Assembly (NCBI GenBank): GCA_036675345.1
Contig: JAKFFE010000005.1
Span: forward strand, 62,001-126,000
DNA length: 64,000 nucleotides
Direction: 5' to 3'
Origin: JALYOC01 sp036675345
GTDB lineage: Bacteria; Myxococcota; Myxococcia; Myxococcales; Myxococcaceae
In this document: positions 1 through 7,370 of the stretch, in pieces
How positions within the stretch are numbered: the stretch's first letter is position 1
How the letters are laid out: each line of letters opens with the position of its first letter
Position numbers and translations under genes: made by a program
Notes under the pieces: model-generated
What the model was told of the DNA's origin: nothing
Databases searched by the model: none
What the model saw: the letters and a program-made list of their open reading frames with translations, nothing else

Positions 1-222
1 GTCCAGCTCCCTCAGCTGCGGATAGGGGGTGGTGCCCACCGCCACCTCCACCCCGGCCAGCCGCTCCAGGGTCTCGTCGTGGCAGACCACCACCTCGCCC
101 GAACCGCAGACCATCGCGTCCAGCTCCACCCCGTCCGCCTGCTGTCGGACGGCCTCGGCGAACGCCTCCAGGGTGTTCTCCGGAGCCTCCGCGCTGGCTC
201 CACGGTGCGCGAGCAGTTGCAT
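1..222 (-). CDS. Glycerophosphodiester phosphodiesterase family protein (partial, C-terminus off the left edge)
   Basis: Reading the minus strand from the ATG at 222 gives 74 codons that run off the edge of the window. The start has the hallmark of the GDPD family, a TIM-barrel phosphodiesterase that cleaves glycerophosphodiesters to glycerol-3-phosphate and an alcohol: HRGASAEAPENT at residues 6-17 (His-Arg catalytic, ENT conserved), then DGVELD with the metal-binding Glu and Asp, then VVCHD with the second conserved His. No signal peptide is visible, so a cytoplasmic UgpQ-type enzyme is more likely than periplasmic GlpQ. The rest of the gene lies outside the window, so length and C-terminal domains cannot be judged. 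Confidence 0.85.
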   Translation of the reverse strand, partial: MQLLAHRGASAEAPENTLEAFAEAVRQQADGVELDAMVCGSGEVVVCHDETLERLAGVEVAVGTTPYPQLRELD

Positions 223-251
223 GGGAGAAGACCGCCGACCTGGGAGGGGGA

Positions 252-431
252 TCAGTCCCGGGAGTGCTTGCGCGGCGGGGTCACGTCCACCAGGTTCTTG
301 CCGCCGGCTGCCTTGCGGAAGGAGTAGACGAACTTGCCCAGCGCGTTGCCCAGCGCGCCCATCCGCGAGGCGGAGAAGACGACCAGCAACACGAACAAGA
401 TGAGGAGGATCTCTCCGACGCCCAGCGGCAT
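252..431 (-). CDS. tatA: TatA/TatE-family twin-arginine translocase subunit
   Basis: This 59-residue protein begins MPLGVGEILLILFVLLVVF, a single hydrophobic N-terminal helix. A short hinge (SASRMGALGNALG) and an amphipathic, Lys/Arg-rich helix (FVYSFRKAAGGK) follow, then a charged tail. That is the plan of TatA/TatE, the pore-forming part of the Tat system that exports folded proteins. The usual F-G hinge is replaced by F-S and the usual Pro by Gly, so it is a divergent member. The frame stays open upstream to 503, but the ATG at 431 gives the standard TatA N-terminus. No tatB or tatC lies next to it. A likely Tat substrate in this window is the DUF4159 protein at 55330-56076 (SRRALL signal). 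Confidence 0.8.
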   Translation of the reverse strand: MPLGVGEILLILFVLLVVFSASRMGALGNALGKFVYSFRKAAGGKNLVDVTPPRKHSRD

Positions 432-480
432 GTCTGCAACATGCACGAGGGTCCGGGAGCGCGCAAATCCCAACTGAGCT

Positions 481-1272
481 TCAGTTGATGGTCGAGGGGT
501 CATCCTCCAGGTCGACCGCCTGGACCCTGGGCCTCCCTTCGACCAGCAGCAGCTTGGCCTGGTCCCGGAGCGCGGGGTGCACCGAGGTGTCGGAGGCCAG
601 CTCCTGCAAGTCCGCCCCGTTGAGCAGGGGGACGATCTTGGCGGCCACGTCCGGCGGCACGTACGGATTGAACACCAGCGCCCGTCGCACCGAATGGCGG
701 CTGGCCCACCGCGGGGAACGCCACAGCTCCAGCAGCGCCTCTGGCCGGGCGGGTCGGCGCGAGGCGATCCGCACCACCAGCGGCTCGGTCAGCCTGGGGT
801 TGAGCAGCAGGTTCCGCATCACCAGCGGATTGGAGTTCATCGCGTAGCGGGAGAGCTCGTCCGGATCGCGCGAGTTGCGCGCCTTCATCTTCTGGTGCCC
901 CAGCGACTCGCTGAAGTTCACCGCGTCCGCGCGCCTGGCCGCCTCCGGGTGCTGCTGCAGCCGGGGCGCCCCGCCGGGGAACAGCGCGGCCACCGTGTAC
1001 AGCGACTGCACCGCGGCCAGCCGGGCCAGCTGCTGCGCATGGGGGATCTGGTCGGTCTCGAACTCCAGCGCCTGGACGAAGGCCCGGAGCACACAGGTGG
1101 AGGGTTCGTCCCCCGCCCGGGCCAGCGCCACCAGCTCGCCGACCAGCTCGTTGGCGTCCACCGGATCGCGTCGGGCCAGCTCGCGGGCCGCGGCCTTGCG
1201 GACCAGCTCCTGCCCTCCACCCAGGCCATGGAGCCGGCGGGCCACCCCTCTGGCTTCCTCGCGCGAGGCCAT
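481..1272 (-). CDS. HEAT-like / leucine-rich-variant repeat protein, function unknown
   Basis: A 263-residue protein without signal peptide or membrane segment. Its C-terminal half has degenerate helical repeats built around NP and AL motifs (SNPLVMRNLLLNP, FNPYVPPDVAAKIVPLL, HPALRDQAKLLL). These resemble the HEAT-like or leucine-rich-variant repeats found in bacterial scaffold proteins. I cannot assign a function. It starts 8 bases after the stop of the zinc-ribbon gene at 1281-2711 and has no clear Shine-Dalgarno sequence, so it is probably co-transcribed and translationally coupled with that gene. The two may work together, but this is inference from position only. Confidence 0.75.
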   Translation of the reverse strand: MASREEARGVARRLHGLGGGQELVRKAAARELARRDPVDANELVGELVALARAGDEPSTCVLRAFVQALEFETDQIPHAQQLARLAAVQSLYTVAALFPGGAPRLQQHPEAARRADAVNFSESLGHQKMKARNSRDPDELSRYAMNSNPLVMRNLLLNPRLTEPLVVRIASRRPARPEALLELWRSPRWASRHSVRRALVFNPYVPPDVAAKIVPLLNGADLQELASDTSVHPALRDQAKLLLVEGRPRVQAVDLEDDPSTIN

Positions 1273-1280
1273 GAGCGGGA

Positions 1281-2711
1281 TCAGCGCGAGGCGGCGGCGC
1301 CGTCCTCCGGGAGCACGGTCACCCGCAGTCGATAGGCGGCCAGGTCGGGCGGGTACTCGTAGAAGGCGAGCAGGAAGGAGACCCGGGCGCCGGGGGCCAC
1401 CGGCTGGGCGCCGCGATCCAGCCGCTGGGTCAGCGCGCGCACGTCCTCCGCGCTCTGCACCGCGTGCAGCGCCTCAGGGGTGGGAACCTCGCCGGCGAAG
1501 CCTTCCACCGAGCGGACCAGGGTCTCGCCGTCCAGGATCTCCGCCCGGACCCGGGCCCGGCCGGCGCCCTCCCCGCGGTTCTCCACTTCGCCGCGGACGA
1601 AGAACACCGGCCGCCCCTGGGCGGTGTCGTAGAGGCCGTTGGAGACGTCCCGGACCACCAGGGTGCGGGCGGGCAGGAACAGCTCGCGCGCCTTCTCCAC
1701 CGAGAGCTCGGAGAGGTTCAGCTTGCCCTCGTTGAGGTACACCGAACCCACCGTCAGCAGCACCACCACCAGCAGGGCCGCCACCGAGACATTGACGATC
1801 AGCCCGCTGAAGCGGCGGGCCACTCCCGAACCCTTCCCCTCCTCCAGGCCGCGCGCGTCCTCCGGGCGTCCGGCGGGCTTCTGCACGGTGGCGCTGGGCA
1901 CCTCCGAGACCTGATCGGTCTCTGGCGGCGACGGATCTTCCGACTGTCCGAACCTGCCAAAGGGGTCGGCGTCCCCGGCAGTCGGTGCGGGCGCGGGCTC
2001 CCTGGGCTCGGGGATGTCGAACAGCCCGCGGTCCGGTGCCCCGGCCCCCAGGTCCAGCGGGTGCGATCCGCTGGTGGTCAGCTGGGCCTGCGGTCCGGTG
2101 AGCCCACCGAACAGGTCATCCGGAGGAGGCAGGTCGGCCAGCAACTGCGAGGGCTGGGCGGCAAAGGGATCGGCAGACAGCTCCAGCGGCGCCGAACTCT
2201 GCGGGGCCGGAGGAGGGACGGAGTTGACCGCCCGCGAAAGCTGGGTGGCGGCGGCACGGGTGGGCGGCGCCGCGGCAGGGGGCACCATCGCCACCCGGGT
2301 GGGGGCGTTGAAGACGTCCGAGTAGTCCTCACCGGCCGAGCCCGGGGCAGCGGCGCCGCGGGGCGCCGACGCGGCAGGGAGGGGGACGGCCGGGGCGGAC
2401 GGTTCGGGGGCCGAGCCAAACAGGTCGGAGAGATCCGCCGGGGCGCTGCTCTGGGCGCGGGCCGGGGCCGGCTTGCTGGCCGCGACGCCGTGCGCATAGA
2501 GGCCGGGGCGGGTGGCCTGGTCCATCGGCGGATCCGCGGCGGGCGCGAACTGCGCGAACGGGTCGGCGGGGGCGGTTTCGGCAGGCGAGGCGGTCTTGGA
2601 GACGCGGAAGGTGTGGGAGCACTTGGTGCACCGGACCTTGACGCCCTTCTCCGTCACCTTCTCGTCAGGGATCCGGAACCGCGTCTGGCAGCTTTCACAC
2701 TTGACGATCAT
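1281..2711 (-). CDS. MJ0042-type zinc-ribbon / DUF3426 membrane protein
   Basis: 476 residues. The N-terminus (MIVKCESCQTRFRIP) is a MJ0042-family zinc ribbon with Cys5, Cys8, Cys28 and Cys31. A long low-complexity Pro/Ala-rich linker of about 280 residues follows, then one transmembrane helix (LIVNVSVAALLVVVLLTVG), then a C-terminal extracytoplasmic domain of DUF3426 type. Zinc ribbon, linker, TM and DUF3426 is a common plan in Myxococcota and other former Deltaproteobacteria, with no established function. The frame is open upstream to 2939, but the start at 2711 is chosen because the zinc ribbon begins at the first residue in homologous families. It is first in an operon with the repeat protein at 481-1272. 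Confidence 0.85.
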   Translation of the reverse strand: MIVKCESCQTRFRIPDEKVTEKGVKVRCTKCSHTFRVSKTASPAETAPADPFAQFAPAADPPMDQATRPGLYAHGVAASKPAPARAQSSAPADLSDLFGSAPEPSAPAVPLPAASAPRGAAAPGSAGEDYSDVFNAPTRVAMVPPAAAPPTRAAATQLSRAVNSVPPPAPQSSAPLELSADPFAAQPSQLLADLPPPDDLFGGLTGPQAQLTTSGSHPLDLGAGAPDRGLFDIPEPREPAPAPTAGDADPFGRFGQSEDPSPPETDQVSEVPSATVQKPAGRPEDARGLEEGKGSGVARRFSGLIVNVSVAALLVVVLLTVGSVYLNEGKLNLSELSVEKARELFLPARTLVVRDVSNGLYDTAQGRPVFFVRGEVENRGEGAGRARVRAEILDGETLVRSVEGFAGEVPTPEALHAVQSAEDVRALTQRLDRGAQPVAPGARVSFLLAFYEYPPDLAAYRLRVTVLPEDGAAASR

Positions 2712-2850
2712 CGCGCGGGAGCGGCGAGTATAGGCCCACCCGTCCCCGGCGGCGACTTCCCAGATCGCCGCCTGCCTGACCGGCCCTCCCGTGAATCCAG
2801 GGGCTTGCCCGTCCGCTTGCCAGGGTGCTACACCGCCCGAACGCATTGCG

Positions 2851-2880
2851 TCACACAGAGTCCGTGCTGGACACGTGTGA
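2851..2880. promoter_or_regulatory. Imperfect 30-base inverted repeat upstream of the PhaR-type gene
   Basis: TCACAC at 2851-2856 is matched by GTGTGA at 2875-2880. Inside them GTCC and GGAC form a second paired block, with a 5-base centre. The repeat ends 19 bases before the ATG at 2900, so it could be an operator or an mRNA hairpin in the leader. PhaR regulators are known to control their own genes in other bacteria, so autoregulation is plausible but not shown. Confidence 0.4.
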
Positions 2881-2899
2881 GCACCGAGGCGAATCCGAA

Positions 2900-3520
2900 A
2901 TGAACGAGGCCGAAACGGCGACGGGCCCGGGGACCGCAAAGGACCCGAAGATCATCAAGCGGTACACCAACCGCAAGCTCTACGACACGGTGGAGAGCCG
3001 CTACGTCACGCTCGATGAGATCGCCGAGATGGTGAAGAACGGCGTCGAGGTGCGGATCGTCGACAACCGCTCCAAGGATGACCTGACCACCGTCACCCTG
3101 GCGCAGATCATCTTCGAGGAGGAGAAGAAGAAGAGCCAGATGCCGCTCTCGATGCTCCGGGAGATCATCCGCCGGCCGGGAGAGTCGCTGACCGGGTTCA
3201 TCCAGAAGGAGCTCACTCCCCGGGTGGCCTCGCTGCGTGAGGAGGCGGAGCACCGGATCGACAAGCTGCTGCGCCGCGAGGACGGGTCGGTGATTGAGGG
3301 CCAGACCCCGCCTTCCAGCAGCGCCGCCCCGGACATGATGCGCGCCTCGCAGCGCACCTGGGAGGAGTTCCAGAAGAAGGTGGACGACCAGGTCCGCGGG
3401 GTGGTGGAGGGCGTGGTCGGCAGCCTGCCCGCGGTAGGCCGCGACCTGCAGGCGCTGGTGAACCGCCTGGAGGAGTTGGAGAAGAAGGTGGAGGAACTGG
3501 AGCGGGAGAAGACGAAGTAG
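2900..3520 (+). CDS. phaR: Polyhydroxyalkanoate synthesis regulator, PhaR-type DNA-binding protein
   Basis: 206 residues. Residues about 15-80 form the PHB/PHA accumulation regulator DNA-binding domain, with the diagnostic core KRYTNRKLYDT, then SRYVTL..I..MV, VRIVDN and DLT..TLAQIIFEEE. The second half is helical; its end (LEELEKKVEELEREK) is a predicted coiled coil and could mediate oligomerisation. In other bacteria PhaR binds both DNA and PHA granules and represses phasin genes until polymer accumulates. No PHA synthase gene is in the window, but a phasin-like gene lies 0.9 kb away (4424-4714). The start at 2900 follows GAGGCG at suitable spacing. The gene converges with the ParA gene. 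Confidence 0.88.
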   Translation: MNEAETATGPGTAKDPKIIKRYTNRKLYDTVESRYVTLDEIAEMVKNGVEVRIVDNRSKDDLTTVTLAQIIFEEEKKKSQMPLSMLREIIRRPGESLTGFIQKELTPRVASLREEAEHRIDKLLRREDGSVIEGQTPPSSSAAPDMMRASQRTWEEFQKKVDDQVRGVVEGVVGSLPAVGRDLQALVNRLEELEKKVEELEREKTK

Positions 3521-3530
3521 TTCCCACGGT

Positions 3531-3565
3531 GGAGCCGGCTAGCGCCCACTGGAGGCGCCGGCTCC
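3531..3565. terminator. Hairpin between convergent phaR and parA
   Basis: GGAGCCGGC (3531-3539) pairs perfectly with GCCGGCTCC (3557-3565) across a 17-base loop. It lies 10 bases after the phaR stop and about 50 bases beyond the end of the convergent parA gene, so it could act in both directions. There is no T-run, so termination is inferred from position and stem strength. Confidence 0.5.
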
Positions 3566-3618
3566 CCGGTGGGCAGCGAACCGGCCCCGGAGCAGCGCGC
3601 GGGTCAGGCCCGTCGCAC

Positions 3619-4413
3619 TCAGGCGCTGGCGCGCTGGGCGGAATCGGCGCCGGCCAGGAACAGCTCTTCAGCGATCTCGGCCAGCAGCGCGGCGCCCTTG
3701 CTGGTGGGGGCGTACTCGAAGATGGTCTGACCGTGGCTCTGGGCCTCGTCGATCTTCACGTTCAACGCCAGCGGGGTGCGCGCCACCTCGTGGGGGAAGT
3801 ACTCGTGCAGCTTGGCCAGGATCGCGTCGGCCAGGGCGGTCTTCCGATAGAGGGTGGGCACCACCCGGGTCACCCGCAGCTGGCTGCGCCCGTGCTGTTC
3901 GGCGACCTGACGGACGGTGTCCACCACCTCCGCGCAGCCATCCAGTGAGAGGTAGCTGAGCGCCACCGGGACCACGATCTCCGAGGCGGCGCAGAGGATG
4001 TTGATGGTGGTCAGCCCCAGGGAGGGCGGCGCGTCAAACACCACCGCCCCGTAGCCCAGCGCTTCCGCCTCCTCGATCCGCGCCGCCAGCAGGTGCTCCT
4101 TGCGGGGGCGGGTGTGGGCCACCACCGGGAACTCCGACATCTGCTTGTAGGAGGGCAGCACGTCCAGCCCGGGGATCGCGCTGGGGTGGATCACCTGCGG
4201 GAGCGTGACCTTGGGATCCGAGAGCAGGTGGAACACGTTGGGGGTGATCGCGCGCACATCCAGGCCCAGCGCCTTGCCGGCGTGCCCCTGGGTGTCCAGG
4301 TCCACCAGCAGCACCCGCAGCTGCTTGTGCATCGCCAGGTAGGCGGCCACGTTCACCGCCAGCGTGGTCTTGCAGGTGCCGCCCTTCTCGTTGATGAACG
4401 CGATCCGGCGCAT
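3619..4413 (-). CDS. ParA/MinD-superfamily ATPase
   Basis: 264 residues. The deviant Walker A motif near residue 10 is KGGTCKTT: the signature Lys is present, but a Cys replaces the usual Gly before the catalytic Lys. LLVDLDTQGHA follows as Walker A', and VVFDAPPSLG is the Walker B region. ParA ATPases form ATP-dependent sandwich dimers that position plasmids, chromosomes or protein and granule cargo. No parB is next to it. Instead it lies 10 bases downstream of the phasin-like gene and converges on phaR, which hints at a non-chromosomal cargo. It could also be an orphan cargo-positioning ParA unrelated to PHA. Confidence 0.88.
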   Translation of the reverse strand: MRRIAFINEKGGTCKTTLAVNVAAYLAMHKQLRVLLVDLDTQGHAGKALGLDVRAITPNVFHLLSDPKVTLPQVIHPSAIPGLDVLPSYKQMSEFPVVAHTRPRKEHLLAARIEEAEALGYGAVVFDAPPSLGLTTINILCAASEIVVPVALSYLSLDGCAEVVDTVRQVAEQHGRSQLRVTRVVPTLYRKTALADAILAKLHEYFPHEVARTPLALNVKIDEAQSHGQTIFEYAPTSKGAALLAEIAEELFLAGADSAQRASA

Positions 4414-4423
4414 CGTCGGGGAG

Positions 4424-4714
4424 CTACTTCTTGCCCAGCGAGTCGACCTTGGACTCGATGGAGCCCAGCAGCTTCTCCAGATCCGCCACCTTGCCGCGCA
4501 GGGTCTCGATGTCCGCGGAAGAGGCCAGGTTCATGGTGGAGAGCGCGGTGCGCAGGCTCTTGTCCAGCATCCCCTTGGCCTGCAGGGAGCGGGAGACCAG
4601 CTGCTGGACGGTGGCCACGAACTTCTCGTTCGACAGCAGCTGCTGCGCGATCTTGCCCACGCCCTGCTCACCAGTCTCGACCAGCTTCTTCATCACGGGG
4701 TTGTTCTTCAGCAT
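4424..4714 (-). CDS. Small helical phasin-like protein
   Basis: 96 residues, almost entirely helical and charged, without signal or membrane segment. The C-terminus (LRGKVADLEKLLGSIESKVD) is a heptad-like coiled coil resembling the tail of PHA granule-associated proteins (phasins), which coat storage granules. The phasin call is by general resemblance and by the nearby PhaR-type regulator, so it is tentative. Its end is 10 bases from the ParA gene, so the two form an operon. An in-frame ATG at 4768 would add 18 residues; 4714 is chosen because the helical region starts there and the possible promoter at 4765-4793 would leave a 44-base leader. Confidence 0.65.
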   Translation of the reverse strand: MLKNNPVMKKLVETGEQGVGKIAQQLLSNEKFVATVQQLVSRSLQAKGMLDKSLRTALSTMNLASSADIETLRGKVADLEKLLGSIESKVDSLGKK

Positions 4715-4764
4715 GGAACTCTCGAGGAGGAGGCCCCGGCGCATCCGGGGCGAAAGTGCGGCGC

Positions 4765-4793
4765 ACAATCGTTTCGGGGGCCGGAGGTGTCAA
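4765..4793 (-). promoter_or_regulatory. Sigma70-like promoter for the phasin-like/parA operon
   Basis: On the minus strand a perfect -35 TTGACA (plus positions 4788-4793) is followed after 17 bases by GATTGT (4765-4770), a weaker -10. Transcription would start about 45 bases before the ATG at 4714. The perfect -35 in a GC-rich intergenic region supports it. Confidence 0.45.
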
Positions 4794-4820
4794 GCGGCCC
4801 CATCTTCCCCAAAGCTCGCG

Positions 4821-4849
4821 TTGACACTCCCCCGCCCCATTCCTATGTC
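4821..4849 (+). promoter_or_regulatory. Sigma70-like promoter for the ArsA-like pair, near-leaderless
   Basis: A perfect -35 TTGACA (4821-4826), a 17-base spacer and a TATGTC -10 (4844-4849) stand directly before the first ArsA-like gene. Only 11 bases separate the -10 from the ATG at 4861, and no Shine-Dalgarno sequence is present, so the transcript would be nearly leaderless. Confidence 0.6.
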
Positions 4850-4860
4850 CAGGCCCACTC

Positions 4861-5778
4861 ATGGCGGCGGTGTTGGACAAGAGGCTGCTGCTGGTCAGCG
4901 GCAAGGGTGGCGTGGGCAAGAGCACCGTGGCGGCGGCGTTGGCCCTGGCCTCGGCCCGCGCGGGCTACAAGACGCTGATCTGCGAGGTGAACGCGCAGGA
5001 GCGGATCTCCCGCCTGCTGGGCAAGCCGGAGCTGGGGCCGGAGATCGCCCTGGTGGACAAGAACCTGTGGGGGGTGAACGTCCGGCCGGAAGAGGCGATG
5101 CGCGAGTACGCGCTGATGACCCTGAAGTTCAAGACCGTCTACAAGGCGGTCTTCGAGAACCGGCTGGTGAAGTACTTCCTGCGCTTCTTGCCCTCGGTGC
5201 AGGAGCTGGTGCTGCTGGGGAAGATCCTCTACCACGTGCAGGAGCGGGACTCCTCCGGCGGCTTCCGCTTCGACCGGGTGATCGTGGACGCGCCGGCCAC
5301 CGGGCACGCGGTGACCTTCTTCTCGGTGCCCCAGGTGCTGGTGGACACCGTGCCCGCCGGGCCGCTGCTGGTGGAGGCGGAGAAGATGCGGGACCTGTTG
5401 ATCGATCCTGGCACCACCACCGCGGTGCTGGTGGCGCTGCCGGAGGAGATGCCGATCAACGAGACCCTGGAGCTGGAGCAGGAACTGCGCACCAAGGTCC
5501 GGATCACCACCGGCGCGGTGGTCCTCAACGGCCACATCCCGCCCCGCTTCTCGGCGGAGGAGCAGGCGGCGGCGGCCGGCCAGGGGGAAGCGCTGAACGC
5601 GATGATCCACGGACACCTGACCCGGGAGCGGATGTCCGCCGAGGCGCTGCAGCGGCTGCGCACCGGGCAGCGGGCCCCGGTGTACACCCTGCCCCGCCTC
5701 TACGTGCCCGACTTCGGGGCGGCCAGCATCGACCAGCTCTCCGCCCAGCTGGCCTCGCTGGTCTCGGAGAGCGCATGA
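4861..5778 (+). CDS. ArsA/Get3-like ATPase, first of a pair
   Basis: 305 residues of the ArsA/Get3 (anion-transporting/tail-anchored protein targeting) ATPase family. It has a full deviant P-loop, SGKGGVGKST, at about residues 14-23, including the signature Lys. DRVIVDAPATGHA is the Walker B/switch region. The helical insertion with FLRFLPSVQELVLLGKI is hydrophobic and may bind a client helix. It has no CxxC zinc motif, and the usual arsenite-binding Cys are absent, so arsenite pumping is unlikely. It shares ATGA (stop/start overlap) with the second copy, so the two are co-translated and may form a heterodimer. No membrane pump gene (arsB) is nearby. Confidence 0.9.
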   Translation: MAAVLDKRLLLVSGKGGVGKSTVAAALALASARAGYKTLICEVNAQERISRLLGKPELGPEIALVDKNLWGVNVRPEEAMREYALMTLKFKTVYKAVFENRLVKYFLRFLPSVQELVLLGKILYHVQERDSSGGFRFDRVIVDAPATGHAVTFFSVPQVLVDTVPAGPLLVEAEKMRDLLIDPGTTTAVLVALPEEMPINETLELEQELRTKVRITTGAVVLNGHIPPRFSAEEQAAAAGQGEALNAMIHGHLTRERMSAEALQRLRTGQRAPVYTLPRLYVPDFGAASIDQLSAQLASLVSESA

Positions 5779-6902
5779 GCGGCTCTCCTCTCCAGGAGGT
5801 CACCCGCAGCGCGCGGGTGATCGTCTGCGTGGGCGCCGGCGGGGTGGGCAAGACCACCGTCTCCGCCGCCCTCGCCCTGCGGACCGCGGTGGAGGGTCGC
5901 AGCTCCCTGGTGCTGACCATTGATCCGGCCAAACGGCTGGCCAACTCGTTGGGTCTGGAAGAGTTGGGGAACACCGAGGCCCGCATCCCGGAGGCCCAGC
6001 TGCAGGCCGCGGGGCTGACCGCCCAGGCCCCGCTGCACGCGATGATGCTGGACATGAAGCAGACCTGGGACGAGCTGATCGCGCGGCACGCCCCGGCGGA
6101 CAAGCGGGCGGCGATCCTGGAGAGCCGCTTCTACAAGGCGCTCTCCACCCGGCTGGCCGGATCCCAGGAGTACATCGCGCTGGAGAAGCTGTGGCAGCTT
6201 CGCAACCAGCGGGACTACGCCACCATCGTGCTGGACACCCCGCCCACCGCGCACGCCCTGGACTTCCTGGACGCGCCCAACCGGGTGCTGGACTTCCTGG
6301 ACAACGAGGCCGCGCGCTGGCTGCTCTCCCCGGCGCTGGCCGCGGGCAAGGTGGGCCTGAAGCTGATGAACCTGGGCGGCAGCTACGTCGCCAAGACCCT
6401 CTCCCGTTTCACCGGCACCGACACCCTGGCCGAGCTGGCGACGTTCATGTCCGCGATGAGCGGGATGAACGAGGGGTTCCGCGAACGCACCCAGGCGGTG
6501 CGGGAGCTGCTGGCGGACCCGCACACCTCGTTTGTGCTGGTCACCATCCCCGCCCCGGAGCGGCTGGATGAGGTGATGCACTTCCACCGGCTGCTGTTGC
6601 AGAACAAGATGCACGTGGGCGCGATCGTGGTGAACCGGGTCCATCCCCCGGTGCCGCCGGCGGCCTTCGAACAGGCCCGGGCCCTGCCCCCCGGCCTGCG
6701 GGAGAAGGCGGAGCGGACCCTGGAGGAGGCCGCGGTGCTGGCCGCGCAGGATGCCCAGGGACTGGCGATGATCCGCCAGCAGTGCGGAAACTGTCCGCTG
6801 ATCGAGATCCCCCGCTTCGAGCTGGATGTGCACGACCTGCGGGCGCTGTGGACCACCAGCGAGTATCTGATGGGCGTCCGCCAACTGGAGCGGGCCGGCT
6901 AG
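5775..6902 (+). CDS. ArsA/Get3-like ATPase, second of a pair, signature Lys lost
   Basis: 375 residues, same family as the gene before it, starting in the ATGA overlap. The P-loop reads VGAGGVGKTT: the catalytic GK is intact, but the signature Lys that reaches across the dimer in ArsA/Get3/ParA is Ala. VLDTPPTAHALDFL is the switch region typical of the family. Near the C-terminus QQCGNCPLIEIP holds a CxxC like the zinc-binding dimer clasp of Get3, which the first gene lacks. The two copies thus keep complementary features. Likely a cytosolic targeting or chaperone ATPase. The client is unknown. Confidence 0.9.
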   Translation: MSGSPLQEVTRSARVIVCVGAGGVGKTTVSAALALRTAVEGRSSLVLTIDPAKRLANSLGLEELGNTEARIPEAQLQAAGLTAQAPLHAMMLDMKQTWDELIARHAPADKRAAILESRFYKALSTRLAGSQEYIALEKLWQLRNQRDYATIVLDTPPTAHALDFLDAPNRVLDFLDNEAARWLLSPALAAGKVGLKLMNLGGSYVAKTLSRFTGTDTLAELATFMSAMSGMNEGFRERTQAVRELLADPHTSFVLVTIPAPERLDEVMHFHRLLLQNKMHVGAIVVNRVHPPVPPAAFEQARALPPGLREKAERTLEEAAVLAAQDAQGLAMIRQQCGNCPLIEIPRFELDVHDLRALWTTSEYLMGVRQLERAG

Positions 6903-6941
6903 CCCCTGCGCCCCTGACGCCCCCCGGTTATCCTCGGGCCC

Positions 6942-7247
6942 ATGGGAAGCGAGCCAATCGGCGGGGTCCTGGCGATCGAGGTGGAGCTGCGCAAGGAGCG
7001 CGCCTCCGCCCTCAAGCGGGTCGGTCACCATCTGGAGGCGCTGATCTCCCAGCTCACCGAGCTGCGTCCCCGGCTGGCTGCGGCGACCGACAAGCAACGC
7101 CTTGAGCTCTCGGCTGAGTACCGGAGGCTGTGGGCGGAGGCGGAGAAGCAGCGCTGGTACCTGGTGGTCCAGCGGGAGGCGATGGGCCTGAGTGACCACG
7201 GGACCGTCGAGGAGGCCTACCCGCTTCCCCCTCCCCTTCCCCGGTAG
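6942..7247 (+). CDS. Small coiled-coil protein, function unknown
   Basis: 101 residues. The middle is rich in Leu, Glu, Lys and Arg in a heptad-like spacing (VELRKERASALKRVG, then ALISQLTELRPRLA), predicting a coiled coil. A Pro-rich tail closes it. There is no signal, membrane segment or known motif. It lies 39 bases after the second ArsA-like gene in the same direction and may belong to that transcript. The sequence before its start (TATCCT, 7 bases from the ATG) looks like a -10 element without a matching -35, so its own promoter is uncertain. Confidence 0.65.
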   Translation: MGSEPIGGVLAIEVELRKERASALKRVGHHLEALISQLTELRPRLAAATDKQRLELSAEYRRLWAEAEKQRWYLVVQREAMGLSDHGTVEEAYPLPPPLPR

Positions 7248-7370
7248 TCCGCCGCCGAACTGAACCCCGGTCGATCATCGCCTGCCGGAACCGGTATTCA
7301 CCCTTAGACTCCACTCAGGAACCGCCCGGCTCGGCGGGTGTCTGACCGCCCAGTACCGAGGTGAAGCACA

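Noticed and set aside
4431..6902. 823-codon frame running into the second ArsA-like gene
   Set aside because: Its first 450 codons are out of frame with the clear phasin-like and first ArsA-like genes; only the ending from 5775 is real.
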